From contig CAIMAQ010000040.1 of assembly GCA_903839035.1 (NCBI GenBank), positions 62,001-126,000 on the forward strand: 64,000 nucleotides of DNA. The letters are read 5' to 3'. The first letter of the stretch is position 1. The number at the start of each line of letters is the position of its first letter. The DNA comes from an uncultured Opitutia bacterium. GTDB taxonomy: Bacteria; Verrucomicrobiota; Verrucomicrobiia; Opitutales; Opitutaceae. Below the pieces are notes generated by a model. That model saw only the letters and a list, made by a program, of their open reading frames with translations, made no database searches and had not been told where the DNA came from. Position numbers and translations under genes: made by a program. Shown here in pieces: positions 1 to 10,137 of the stretch.

Positions 1-882
1 CTGACCAGCTCCATCGGCATCGCGCCCAACTGGCTGCTGGCGAAGATGGCCACGGACATGCAGAAGCCGGACGGGCTGGTCGTGCTCGAGGAGGCTGACC
101 TCCCGCAGAAGGTGCTCGGACTGGAACTGCAGGATTTCCTCGGCATCGGCGAGCGCATGGCCGCCCGTCTGCGGTCGCACGGCATTGATAGCGTGGAAAA
201 GCTTTACGCGGCCACCAAGGGCCAGCTGCGCGGCGTGTGGGGCGGAGTCGAGGGCGAGCGCATGCACGCGCGCATCCGCGGCGACCGCATCCCGCTGGAG
301 ATGGACAAGCACAAGAGTCTCGGCCACTCGCACGTGCTGCCGCCGGCCCTGCGCTCCGAGGCCAAGTCCTTCGCCGTGCTGCACCGGCTGCTGCAGAAGG
401 CGGCGATGCGGCTCCGCGGCATCGGGCACTATGCGGGGGAGTTGTCCGTGTATGTCGGCTACCGTGATGGCGCGAAGTGGGGCGACGAGATCCGGTTCAC
501 CGAGACGCAGGACACGTTGGTGCTGACCCGCGCGCTGAACCAGGTCTGGGCGCGCCGGACCGCGGCGCTGCGCCGGAAGACCCCGTTTCAAGTGGGGCTG
601 GTGCTGAACCGGCTGCTGGCCATGAGCGGGCACACCTCGAGCCTGTTCGAGCCGGAGCGGGAGGAAGCGCGCGAACGGCTGCACCACGCCGTCGACCAGC
701 TCAACCAGACCTTCGGCAACGGCTCGGTGTACTTCGGCGGCGCGTTCGGGGTAACGGCCAATGCGCCCATGCGCATCGCGTTCACCCGCATCCCCGCGCC
801 CGAGCAGGAGGAGATCGACCCCGCGCGCGAGCGCCGCGTGCGACCGAAGAAACTTCCGCCCGTGCCGCCGGAGGAGAACTGA
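1..882 (+). CDS. Y-family DNA polymerase (DinB/Pol IV-like), C-terminal part
   Basis: Translesion DNA polymerase of the Y family, cut by the left window edge; the frame is open from base 1. The visible part begins inside the palm/finger region with SIGIAPNWLLAK and KPDG, matching the family pattern S-x-G-I-x-x-N-x-x-L-A-K...KPxG. Next comes a helix-hairpin-helix thumb (FLGIGERMAARL), then the little-finger DNA-binding domain (from about SLGHSHVLPP to the end). The catalytic acidic residues lie upstream of the window, so activity cannot be judged. The C-terminus is basic and proline-rich (RRVRPKKLPPVPP) but does not look like a clear clamp-binding motif. It could be Pol IV or an ImuB-like relative; the intact little finger favours Pol IV-like. 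Confidence 0.85.
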   Translation: MTSSIGIAPNWLLAKMATDMQKPDGLVVLEEADLPQKVLGLELQDFLGIGERMAARLRSHGIDSVEKLYAATKGQLRGVWGGVEGERMHARIRGDRIPLEMDKHKSLGHSHVLPPALRSEAKSFAVLHRLLQKAAMRLRGIGHYAGELSVYVGYRDGAKWGDEIRFTETQDTLVLTRALNQVWARRTAALRRKTPFQVGLVLNRLLAMSGHTSSLFEPEREEARERLHHAVDQLNQTFGNGSVYFGGAFGVTANAPMRIAFTRIPAPEQEEIDPARERRVRPKKLPPVPPEEN

Positions 883-933
883 GGGCGGAAAGCTGCCCCG
901 GTCGATGGAACGTTGAGCGGACCGAAGCAGGAC

Positions 934-1530
934 CTAGTTCGGTCCCGGCGTCTTTTCAGGCGAGCCGGCTCGGAGCATGGGGCCCGCCGGCGGCGGCCGA
1001 CTGCCGCTCCCTTCGACGTGGCAACGCATGAGACAGTTGGCCTCGGAGGTCACAGCCAGGTTTTGCAGCACGGCGAGACCGGCCGGGGCGGAGTCCGACT
1101 TGTGGCAGGCGGCCACAACGACACCGATATAGTTTTCGGGTGTCACTTCCGTCTTGTCCGGTTCCGCCCGGCTCAGCCCCTGCGTGACCCAGGCCGCGCC
1201 ATTGCGGGTCTTGAGCACATGCGCGACGAGCATCAGGGGGGTGATGTCCGGCTTGTAGTAAACGACGGTCATCCCAGCGCGCAGATGCTCCCATTGCAGC
1301 GGCTGGATCACGATGACGGTTCCGCTGGGATAAAGGGGCAGCATGCTGGAGCCGTGCCCAACCATCAGCATGCCCCGGGGCACCTTGGCCCCGATCAATC
1401 CCGCTTCGGCCCACGCGCTATCGCTGACGATCGCCAGAGGCGGGGACAACTTTGGTTCGGGCGGCGCCGAGGTGCAGGCCACCAGCCCGATTAATATCGC
1501 GCCCCAAGCTCCAACCAGTCCGAAGACCAT
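934..1530 (-). CDS. Putative lipoprotein with signal-peptidase (S26)-like domain
   Basis: A 198-residue protein starting at the ATG at 1530, chosen because it gives a lipoprotein signal ending GLVAC (Cys19). A start at 1656 would add 42 residues before this signal. The mature part carries GHGSSMLP (Ser61/62), matching the serine box of signal peptidases. It is followed by LVAHVLK (His104) and VTQG...EPD (115-125), which resemble the His and Asp boxes of SipW/eukaryotic-type (S26B) signal peptidases rather than the Ser-Lys bacterial type. The C-terminal tail has several cysteines (VVAACHKS, NCLMRC). Processing of exported proteins, or a non-catalytic relative, are both possible. It is transcribed away from the LysE gene. 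Function is inferred from motifs only. Confidence 0.5.
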   Translation of the reverse strand: MVFGLVGAWGAILIGLVACTSAPPEPKLSPPLAIVSDSAWAEAGLIGAKVPRGMLMVGHGSSMLPLYPSGTVIVIQPLQWEHLRAGMTVVYYKPDITPLMLVAHVLKTRNGAAWVTQGLSRAEPDKTEVTPENYIGVVVAACHKSDSAPAGLAVLQNLAVTSEANCLMRCHVEGSGSRPPPAGPMLRAGSPEKTPGPN

Positions 1531-1711
1531 CGGTTGCCACCTGTCACCACGCCATTTGCACCGAAAATTTATCCCCGAGGTTACCAACGCGTTTCCAGGT
1601 ATCCAAGTGGATTTATGACCAACCCCGGATGCCAGCTCCGGCCGGTAGTGATCCACGCGTGGGTGGAGGTGACCCGCGCGGCGCGATCAACGCAGCCCCG
1701 GCGAAGTTCCG

Positions 1712-2368
1712 TTGCCAAGGGTCGAAACCACGCTTCATTTTTTACTCGTGCACCTCTCCGTCCTTGCCGCCTTCGCCGTCGCCCTGGCCATTGCCGTCGC
1801 CGTGCCGGGGCCGGGCATTTTTGCCGTGGTGTCCTGCGCCATCGGCCGGGGCTTCCGCGAGTCCCTCGCCCTGATCGGCGGCATGGTCATCGGGGATTTG
1901 ATCTATTTCACCCTCGCGGTGCTGGGCCTGGCGGCGCTGGCGCACACGATGGGAGAGTTCTTCATCGTCGTGAAGCTGGCCGGCGCCGGCTATCTCCTCT
2001 GGCTCGGGGTGAAACTCTGGCGGTCACCGCCGGCGGCCATGGCCGCGACTGAGGGCGAGATCGCGCCGCCCCGCGGCTTCCAGCGCAGCCTCCTGGGCGG
2101 GCTGATGGTCACCATCGGCAACCCCAAGGCGATCGGCTTCTACGCCGGCCTGCTGCCGACGTTCATCAACCTCGGCCAACTCTCCGTCAGCGAGTCTGTG
2201 ACGATGGGCGGGATCGTGGTCCTGATGGTGGGTGGCATCCCGGCGATCTATGCCTATGCCGCGGCGAGCAGCCGGCGTTTCTTCCACCGTCCCGCACGCA
2301 TGAAAGTCCTCCAGCGCACCGCCGGCACGATGTTGATCGGCGCGGGCGTGACCGTCGCGGTGAAGTAG
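1712..2368 (+). CDS. LysE/RhtB-family amino-acid exporter
   Basis: Inner-membrane exporter of the LysE/RhtB family, which moves amino acids or similar small metabolites out of the cell. The sequence shows about six hydrophobic segments and the family's early PGPG motif (AVAVPGPGIF) in the first helix, followed by the loop GRGFRESLALIGG typical of the second helix. The length (218 residues) is normal for the family. The first codon given is TTG at 1712; a GTG at 1748 (beginning VHLSVLAAF) is equally plausible, and no strong ribosome-binding site decides between them. The substrate cannot be told from sequence. It converges on ompW. Confidence 0.85.
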   Translation: MPRVETTLHFLLVHLSVLAAFAVALAIAVAVPGPGIFAVVSCAIGRGFRESLALIGGMVIGDLIYFTLAVLGLAALAHTMGEFFIVVKLAGAGYLLWLGVKLWRSPPAAMAATEGEIAPPRGFQRSLLGGLMVTIGNPKAIGFYAGLLPTFINLGQLSVSESVTMGGIVVLMVGGIPAIYAYAAASSRRFFHRPARMKVLQRTAGTMLIGAGVTVAVK

Positions 2369-2376
2369 CATTTGGC

Positions 2377-2411
2377 CTTCAGCTCTCAGCGGTCAGCTTG
2401 AGGCACTCAGT
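2377..2411 (+). repeat. Five-unit 7-bp array (nnTCAGC)
   Basis: Five consecutive heptads directly after the LysE stop codon, three of them ending TCAGC (CTTCAGC, TCTCAGC, GGTCAGC). The 11-mer AGCGGTCAGCT (2388-2398) recurs at 3269-3279 on the other side of ompW. Function unknown. Confidence 0.6.
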
Positions 2412-2445
2412 TCGGCGGGCACGCCGCCAGTCCGCAGTGGGCACG

Positions 2446-2472
2446 AAAAACGCCGGGCCTTGCGGCCCGGCG
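2446..2472 (-). terminator. Rho-independent terminator of ompW
   Basis: Read on the minus strand, a perfect 9-bp stem (CGCCGGGCC, loop GCAA, GGCCCGGCG; plus-strand positions 2451-2472) is followed by five T. It lies 34 bp past the ompW stop codon, the right place and orientation to end that transcript. There is no T run on the other side. Confidence 0.85.
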
Positions 2473-2505
2473 TCGAACACATCCTACGGTTGGCCGGTTG
2501 CCCGG

Positions 2506-3135
2506 TCAGAAGTCGTAACGCAGGCCGACGGCGTACAACCACGGGTCGAGCTGAGCCGTGGTCAGACGCGTGCTACCGGCGTAGACATCAGAGCTCAGGG
2601 ACGCGTGCTTCAGGTCAACATTCACGGACCAGTTGTTGCCCAGGTTCCAGTCGACACCCGCCTGCGCGGCAAAGCCGATGCTGTGGTGATCCAGATGCAG
2701 CGGAATACCGGCAACGGAGAGACTGTTGTCCCAGATCAGGGTGTAGTTGAAGCCGGCGCCGACGTACGGTCGGAACGCACCGGCCGGATTGAATCGATAG
2801 CCGAGGAGGAAGCACGGAGGGAGATGTTTGAACGTACCGAGTTTGCCCACCCCCGCGAGGGTCACATCCTGCGTCTGCGGGATGGTCAGCACGACCTCGC
2901 CGTAAATCGTGTCGGTAAACGCGTAGTCGATGTCGATTTCGGGGATGAGCTTGTCGTTCACCGAGATCGCATCCTTGGGAAAATTGATGCTGAGCGCCGT
3001 GAAGGCGTCCGATTGGTCGGCCGTCTGCAGATACGTGGCCCGCACGCGGACGGACCACGGATTGGCCGCGGAGAGCGCGACGGCGGACAGCACGAGCAGC
3101 GCGCCGCAAATCAGGATGGAGGTGAGGTATTTCAT
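2506..3135 (-). CDS. ompW: OmpW-family outer-membrane protein
   Basis: Small eight-stranded outer-membrane beta-barrel of the OmpW/AlkL family, thought to pass small hydrophobic molecules. A Sec signal peptide covers about residues 1-23 (ends LSAA). The mature protein begins with NPWSVRVRATYL, contains the family pattern of alternating amphipathic strands, including GYRFNPAGAFRPYVGAGFNY and WSVNVDLKH, and ends with the barrel-type C-terminus GLRYDF with a final Phe. The 209-residue length is typical. It stands alone as a transcription unit with its own terminator, and repeat arrays lie on both sides. Confidence 0.9.
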   Translation of the reverse strand: MKYLTSILICGALLVLSAVALSAANPWSVRVRATYLQTADQSDAFTALSINFPKDAISVNDKLIPEIDIDYAFTDTIYGEVVLTIPQTQDVTLAGVGKLGTFKHLPPCFLLGYRFNPAGAFRPYVGAGFNYTLIWDNSLSVAGIPLHLDHHSIGFAAQAGVDWNLGNNWSVNVDLKHASLSSDVYAGSTRLTTAQLDPWLYAVGLRYDF

Positions 3136-3268
3136 GTTAGTCGGGTGCTGCCGCGCAGGGGAGGATTCCCCTGGAGCAGGGCGTCAGCATAGGCCGCCAG
3201 CGTCCCCGTGACTCACCATGGCTTGCCAAACACTGTGTGCGGATTGGCGAGCGCGGTGGGCGAGTCTT

Positions 3269-3307
3269 AGCGGTCAGCTCTCCGTATCCCTTCCGCAGCT
3301 TACCGCT
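3269..3307. repeat. Inverted repeat of 7-bp-type units upstream of ompW
   Basis: AGCGGTCAGCT (3269-3279) and AGCTTACCGCT (3297-3307) are inverted copies with one mismatch, separated by 17 bp, within DNA that keeps a 7-bp period. It lies between the broken glycosyltransferase and ompW. The left arm is identical to an 11-mer at 2388-2398. Confidence 0.6.
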
Positions 3308-3344
3308 GATCGTTGAAGGTGACCGCAGGAACCTCGCCCTCTTT

Positions 3345-4757
3345 CTACTTCTTCGCAGACGGCACGAGTCCTTCGAACAGGTGGCTGCTTTGCTCAAAAC
3401 TCTGCCCGGCGTAGCGCATGAGGTAGTAACGCACGGCCAAGGGCGGGTCGTTGCGGGTGAGCCGCGCCAGCGGCCGCCAGTCGCCCGTGGCCCGGCCGTG
3501 CTCGGCGGCTTCCAGGCGCGCGACCTGGAACTCGTCGCGGGCTGTAGGCGGATAGATGACGAAATAGTATCGGAGGAAGCCCACCGCAAAGGCGGCCGCC
3601 ACCAGCGCGCCGGCCGGGAGGACCCACGGCCAGCGGTCCTCCGCCCGCGTCAGGCTGAAGCCCGTGAGCAGAACGAGAAAAGGCCAGCACTCGGAGGCGC
3701 GGACCGCATGGGGCACGCCTTCTCAGGTGAGCGCAGCGGGAAAGATCCCGATGATAAACCCGGCGCCGCAGAGCACCATGAAACGATTGACGGGTAGTCG
3801 CTGGCTCTGGACGACGGTCAACCCGAGAAGGGCGACGCCCATGATCAGGGCAAACGTGTCCAGCCAGCTGAACTCGCCCGTGAACTGCGTGGAGTGCCGG
3901 AAGTTGGCGTCGCCGCTGATGAACAAATAATCCGGCGCGAGGTGCAGCCGGAGGTTGTACAAAAATTCCCCAACCGTCGCCAGCGGGCCTCCGCCCTGGA
4001 GATGAGCCGGGAAAAATATTCCGACCACGGCATAGCGGGACAGCAGCGTGCCCCGCAGGGTGCCAATGAGAAGCGGGGCGCAGAGGAGCACACCCGTGAC
4101 GGCAAAGGCGGCCAGATACCGCAAGGTCACCTTACGGTCAGGCTGCTTTACCCAGAGCAGCAGTGGAAACAGCAGGGGCAGCGTCACCCGCGCCGAGCCA
4201 TAGGCATAGACCGCCACGGAAAAGCAGAGCGCGGCGATGATGGCGTCGGCCCACGCGGCCGAGCGCAGGAAGAAATACAGGCCCCACACCAGCCCGCAAA
4301 GACTGAGCATGGGATCTTCGACCGCCATCCGCGAGTACTGGAAGATCCAGGGTGAAAGACAGCCGGCCAGCAGGACCAGGACTGCGGCCCGCGTGCCCAG
4401 CCGGGAGCGGGCGAGAAAAAACAGTCCGGCGAGCAGCAGCGTGGCCTCCAGTCCCGCATAGGCTCGGAGGGCAGGGATGGAGTAGCCTGCCAGTGCGATC
4501 CAGAGCGCCTTCGGGTAGAGGTGGGCGGCCGAAACGTTTCCACCCGCGGTCATCGGCGTGAAGAGTTCGCGCTCGTGATGGGAATCGTAGCCCGTCTGCA
4601 CGAGGGCAATCGCCTCGGCGGCGACCACCGCCTCATCGGCGTAAAGGCCGGGCGGGGACTTATCGAGCCCAACAAACCGCACGACCGAGTAGACCCCGAT
4701 CAACAACAGGATAGTCACCCAGGCCGCTTTATGGGCTCCGCTCCCGTTTAACACCAT
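3345..4757 (-). pseudogene. Multi-spanning membrane glycosyltransferase (GT39-like), interrupted by one in-frame TGA
   Basis: A membrane protein with about ten hydrophobic helices resembling the lipid-linked-sugar mannosyl/arabinosyltransferase (GT39/PMT-like) superfamily. Near the N-terminus it has the luminal acidic motif PPGLYADEA, where family members keep Asp-Glu. Codon 345 (3723-3725) is TGA. The same frame continues without any shift for 125 more codons. The stop falls within a run that reads PAALT-stop-EGVPHAVRA, close to the conserved LT-x-EGxPHALR-type motif of such proteins, so the two parts were clearly one 470-codon gene. One base change (from TGG, GGA, CGA or TCA, for example) explains it. 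It may be a true nonsense mutation, a sequencing error or, less likely, readthrough; neighbouring genes use TGA as an ordinary stop. Confidence 0.75.
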
Positions 4758-4832
4758 GGCGGGATGGTTTCGGGTGAGTAAATCCTCGGCAAGTTGTTTC
4801 AGTCCGCACCACCGTGTGCGCCGGGGCTGGCG

Positions 4833-5411
4833 TCACTTGCGCCGCAGGACCCGCAGGCGTTCCCGGCCTTCGCGGCCATTGAACGCCACGTCGGGGACAT
4901 AGTCGGCCACGATCTCGTAACCGTCGGCAAACAGCGCGGTCAGGTCGGGAACACGGAACGGGAAGGGTGGTCCCTCTTCGCCGGGCGCGAGGTTGGGGTT
5001 GATGTACCACACCCCGATCAGGAGGCCGCCGTGACGCAGGGTCAGGTCGATACCGTGACGGTAACTCGCCCGCAGTGCCGGAGGCAGGCCGCTCATGCAG
5101 GTGTGCTCCAGCACGAGGTCAAAGGCTCCGCGCAACTCCGGCGCCGGGTTGAACAGGTCGCCAACGATCAGCCGGCCGGCAATCGCCGGGTACAGGGCCC
5201 GCGCCTCGGCGATGGCCGTCGGCGCGATGTCCAGTCCGGTCGCGTCCAGCCCGTGGGCCACGGCCAGTACCACTTCATGCGCATGGCCACAGCCGGGCAC
5301 CAGCGCTCGGCCGCGGACAGGATGGCGGTCGAGGTACTGCTTCATCACCGGCGACGGCGCACCTTTGTCCCAGAACACCTCGCCTTTTTGGTATGCCTCA
5401 TCCCAGTCCAT
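4833..5411 (-). CDS. TPMT-family SAM-dependent methyltransferase
   Basis: A 192-residue cytosolic methyltransferase of the thiopurine S-methyltransferase (TPMT) family, which methylates thiols, halides or related small nucleophiles. The start MDWDEAYQKGEVFWDKG matches the family's W-x-x-x-Y...W-D pattern. The SAM-binding glycine motif is ALVPGCGHAHEV (residues about 36-47), with acidic motif II ATGLDIAP and motif IV FDLVLEHTC. The substrate cannot be assigned. It is separate from the gene behind it by 75 bp and is on the same strand as the broken glycosyltransferase. Confidence 0.85.
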   Translation of the reverse strand: MDWDEAYQKGEVFWDKGAPSPVMKQYLDRHPVRGRALVPGCGHAHEVVLAVAHGLDATGLDIAPTAIAEARALYPAIAGRLIVGDLFNPAPELRGAFDLVLEHTCMSGLPPALRASYRHGIDLTLRHGGLLIGVWYINPNLAPGEEGPPFPFRVPDLTALFADGYEIVADYVPDVAFNGREGRERLRVLRRK

Positions 5412-5469
5412 GCCCGAAGTCAGGGCACGGATTGGGCGAAGTCAACGCGCCGGCCAGTGGGATGGCAGC

Positions 5470-5799
5470 CTAGGCGAAAGGCGGCCGGCCGGCCTCGGGG
5501 TCGAGGTCCACGACGACTTCGCCGAGGGTGGGGATTTCCTCGGGGGCGAACTCGAGTTTATCCGGGGGCAGGCCGCCAGCATCGCCGAACCGGCTGAGAC
5601 GCACGATCCGAGCGCGGCGTACGCCGGGTGTACCTAGGGCCGCGAGCAGGACCTCGCTCTGCCAGACCGTATTGCCCGGCGCGAGCAGCCCGAAGAAGTG
5701 CGGAAGCGCGTCCTTGGTCAGATGTTCCGCCACCGCCTCAAACCGGTACGAGGATACCGGACGGATCAGCAGAATGAGATCAAGCGGGACTTTGGACAT
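5470..5799 (-). CDS. Small protein of unknown function, weakly like the C-terminal part of baseplate J proteins
   Basis: I do not recognise this 109-residue protein with certainty. The ATG at 5799 (MSKVPLDLILL) is preferred over 5823 because the eight extra residues look non-conserved. It has no signal peptide or membrane segment. The pattern IRPVSSYRF, then GNTVWQSEVLLAAL, PGVRRARIVRLSRFG and finally LEFAPEEIPTLG recalls the C-terminal end of baseplate J-like proteins of contractile tails and injection systems (Ser-Glu before a pre-PGV helix, then a late EI motif). No other tail gene is nearby. It is adjacent to the methyltransferase and to icd on the same strand. Confidence 0.45.
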   Translation of the reverse strand: MSKVPLDLILLIRPVSSYRFEAVAEHLTKDALPHFFGLLAPGNTVWQSEVLLAALGTPGVRRARIVRLSRFGDAGGLPPDKLEFAPEEIPTLGEVVVDLDPEAGRPPFA

Positions 5800-5900
5800 G
5801 ACGGCAGGCGAACGTCGCAGCATAGTCGGCGAGCGTCCGGCTCGGCAAGCCAGGTCTGATCTGCGGAGAAATAGGTCGCATGGGGCTCGTGGGACTTATC

Positions 5901-5922
5901 GCGCGGCGTTGCGCCGCGCTAC
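5901..5922 (-). repeat. REP-like hairpin headed by GTAG behind icd
   Basis: On the minus strand GTAG is followed by GCGCGGCG, a 3-nt loop and CGCCGCGC, an almost perfect 8-bp stem. It starts one base after the icd stop codon. The GTAG header followed by a GC-rich palindrome is the known form of REP elements in other bacteria. There is no T run, so it is a poor intrinsic terminator. Confidence 0.55.
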
Positions 5923-5923
5923 T

Positions 5924-8297
<2,374 letters not shown>

Positions 8298-8367
8298 CGG
8301 CCGCTAATATCTGACGACGCGCGCGGATGAGTAGCGCTGATGAGTCCACCCGTTTCCCGGGCGGGAG

Positions 8368-8453
8368 TGTCACCTATTGGGTTACAAACTTCCATCCAGC
8401 CGCAGCGAATTCGTGCGGGAAATAATCAGGGGTATGTCACCCAATAGGTGACA
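8368..8453. repeat. Inverted pair of 19-bp palindromes (TGTCACC-N5-GGTNACA), locus A
   Basis: TGTCACCTATTGGGTTACA (8368-8386) and TGTCACCCAATAGGTGACA (8435-8453) are inverted copies of each other with one mismatch, 48 bp apart. Each is itself a palindrome with 7-bp arms around a 5-bp centre. The first is identical, base for base, to 18323-18341. It lies between icd and the DUF4337 gene; no open frame covers it. Confidence 0.8.
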
Positions 8454-8509
8454 AACCGGGGAGCGATTGCGCGAGAGGAACCGGCAAGCCAGTCGGGCCG
8501 GTGGGTCGT

Positions 8510-9397
8510 TTACACAAACAGGTAAACGTAGACGGCGAACGCGAAGGCGAAGACACCGGCGGCGGCGGCAATCGCCCAGAGGGCGTTGCGCTTCTGGACA
8601 GCCATGGAGAGTGTCGAGATGATCACCGCCAGCTGCGCCGCGAGCATGCCGTAGAAAAAGAAGCCGCTGCGCGCGTGGTGGCGCTCGGCGGAGGTGTTGC
8701 TCTGACGGACCTGGAGCTCGAGGAGCTGGGCGATGACCTGGTTTTGGCGGGATTCGGCGTCGTAGCGCTTGGCGGAATAGTTTAGGCGAGCGGCGGTGAA
8801 CGAAGGCACGATCATCGGTGAAATATGCTTTTCCAGCGCATCGATGTCGGAGGTAACGGGCTTCAGTGCGGCATCAAAGGCCCGGACATGGGCGGACGCG
8901 GCGGCCAAGGCGCTGGAGATGGCCGCTTTTTTGACTGACTTGAGGAGTCGGGAAATGTCCTCGTCGGACTGGCCTGATTCTACCGCCGCAAGGACCGCGG
9001 CGATCGGCTCCGCGAGCACCGGCTCCGGGCTGGTCGACGGCAAGGTCCCGTTGGCGAGGGAATCAAGCGCCAGTTGGCTGGCAGAGGAGGGTTCGAAAAG
9101 TTTAGCGTCCAGCGGGTACACCTTCGCCGTGGAGCGGATAACATCCAGGGTGCTGCGCTGCAGGGCGGCACGCAGGCGCTTGGCCTGGAAGTAGCCCCAT
9201 TGATCGCCGGCCTTGGACTGCTCCTGCGCAGCGAGCGAACGGTCGTACTGGGCGCGGATCATTTCGCCCGAGGACAGACCCGCGAGTAGCGTGGCGATGA
9301 CCGTCATGACGACCGGCGTGGTGGCGAGAACCTTGCCCCACTTGGTCTGCGGGAGGTCGGCTTTGAGGGCGTCGGGGATGGTGGCTTTGGCGGTCAT
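8510..9397 (-). CDS. DUF4337-like membrane protein
   Basis: A 295-residue inner-membrane protein. One transmembrane helix is near the N-terminus (about 27-45), followed by SLAAQEQSKAGDQWGYFQAKRLR, which matches the conserved A-x-D-Q-W-x-x-x-Q-A-K motif of DUF4337 proteins. A long helical, probably extracytoplasmic region follows, and two more helices lie at the C-terminus (about 237-257 and 270-292). The function of the family is not known. It is divergent from greB, and a symmetric 7-bp repeat structure fills the shared upstream space. Confidence 0.75.
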   Translation of the reverse strand: MTAKATIPDALKADLPQTKWGKVLATTPVVMTVIATLLAGLSSGEMIRAQYDRSLAAQEQSKAGDQWGYFQAKRLRAALQRSTLDVIRSTAKVYPLDAKLFEPSSASQLALDSLANGTLPSTSPEPVLAEPIAAVLAAVESGQSDEDISRLLKSVKKAAISSALAAASAHVRAFDAALKPVTSDIDALEKHISPMIVPSFTAARLNYSAKRYDAESRQNQVIAQLLELQVRQSNTSAERHHARSGFFFYGMLAAQLAVIISTLSMAVQKRNALWAIAAAAGVFAFAFAVYVYLFV

Positions 9398-9408
9398 GGA
9401 GGTGCGGC

Positions 9409-9490
9409 GTGTTAGGTTTTAGGTGTTATGTGTTACGTGCAGGATTTGCGAGCATGGCTTGCCTAACACCTAAAACTTAACACCTAACAC
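9409..9490. repeat. Inverted arms of four 7-bp units each, between DUF4337 gene and greB
   Basis: Four heptads GTGTTAG-type (9409-9436) face four heptads CTAACAC-type (9463-9490) across a 26-bp centre. The two 28-bp arms are near-complementary, so the region could form a long hairpin or cruciform. It occupies the divergent promoter region and ends 8 bp before the greB start codon. Confidence 0.8.
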
Positions 9491-9498
9491 GTATACCA

Positions 9499-10005
9499 AT
9501 GAGCAAGGCCTTTACCCGTGAGGATGATACCCCCGACGAGCCGGTGCTGCCGGCGCCGGTATCGTTGCTGCCACCCGGGGTGAAGAACTACCTTACGGCA
9601 GGCGGCGCAGAGCGGCTGCGCGGCGAGTTGGTGCGGCTCAACGACGAGCGGTCGGGACTGCTTGCGCGCGCGGCGGTGGACCCGGAGGTGAAGCGCGCGG
9701 TCGCGCAACTCGACCAGCGGATCCGTTACCTGCAAACCAGCCTAGCCACGGCGTCGATCGTGGATCCGCCGGGCGCCAAGGCGGGCAAGGTGCAGTTTGG
9801 CTCGAGCGTCACGGTGCGGGACGCCCGCTCGGGCGAGGTGTCGGTTTACCGCATCGTCGGCGTGGATGAGACAGACTTTGAGCGTAACGAGATCAGCTGG
9901 TTGTCGCCCATCGCGAAGGCGCTGATGAACGCAAAGGTCGGGCAGAAGGTGCCGTTCAAGTTCCCCAAGGGCGCGACCGAGCTGGAAGTCGTCCGGATTT
10001 CCTAG
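9499..10005 (+). CDS. greB: GreA/GreB-family transcript cleavage factor
   Basis: A 168-residue cytosolic factor that binds RNA polymerase through its secondary channel and stimulates cleavage of backtracked transcripts. The N-terminus MSKAFTREDD is characteristic of GreB. The coiled coil (about 36-90) contains GGAERLRGELVRL and, at its tip region, an Asp-Glu-type pair (NDERSG). The C-terminal FKBP-like domain ends with VGQKVPFKFPKGATELEVVRI. GreB-type is chosen over GreA because of the N-terminus and lower acidity. It is expressed from the divergent region that carries paired 7-bp repeats. Confidence 0.9.
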   Translation: MSKAFTREDDTPDEPVLPAPVSLLPPGVKNYLTAGGAERLRGELVRLNDERSGLLARAAVDPEVKRAVAQLDQRIRYLQTSLATASIVDPPGAKAGKVQFGSSVTVRDARSGEVSVYRIVGVDETDFERNEISWLSPIAKALMNAKVGQKVPFKFPKGATELEVVRIS

Positions 10006-10137
10006 TCGAGTTCGGGACCACATTGGGCTCGCGCCCATTGCAATGGGCAAAGAGTGGTTAGGACAATGTCAGAGGCGGTGGTCGCTTTTGAGTAGCCGAG
10101 CATCCACTCCCAGCGTAATCAATGCCGCGGTTCGGGC

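Noticed and set aside
2411-2443. REP-like hairpin before the ompW terminator
   Set aside because: GGCGG-GCA-C-GCCGCC is imperfect, lacks a GTAG/GTGG header, and may be chance in GC-rich DNA.
3723-3725. Selenocysteine at the in-frame TGA of the glycosyltransferase
   Set aside because: No SECIS-like hairpin follows directly, the motif position holds no Cys in related proteins that I know, and no selenium gene is in the window. Mutation or sequencing error is simpler.
9409-9490. CRISPR array reading of the tandem repeats
   Set aside because: Units are 7 bp without spacers, arms are inverted, and no cas gene is present.
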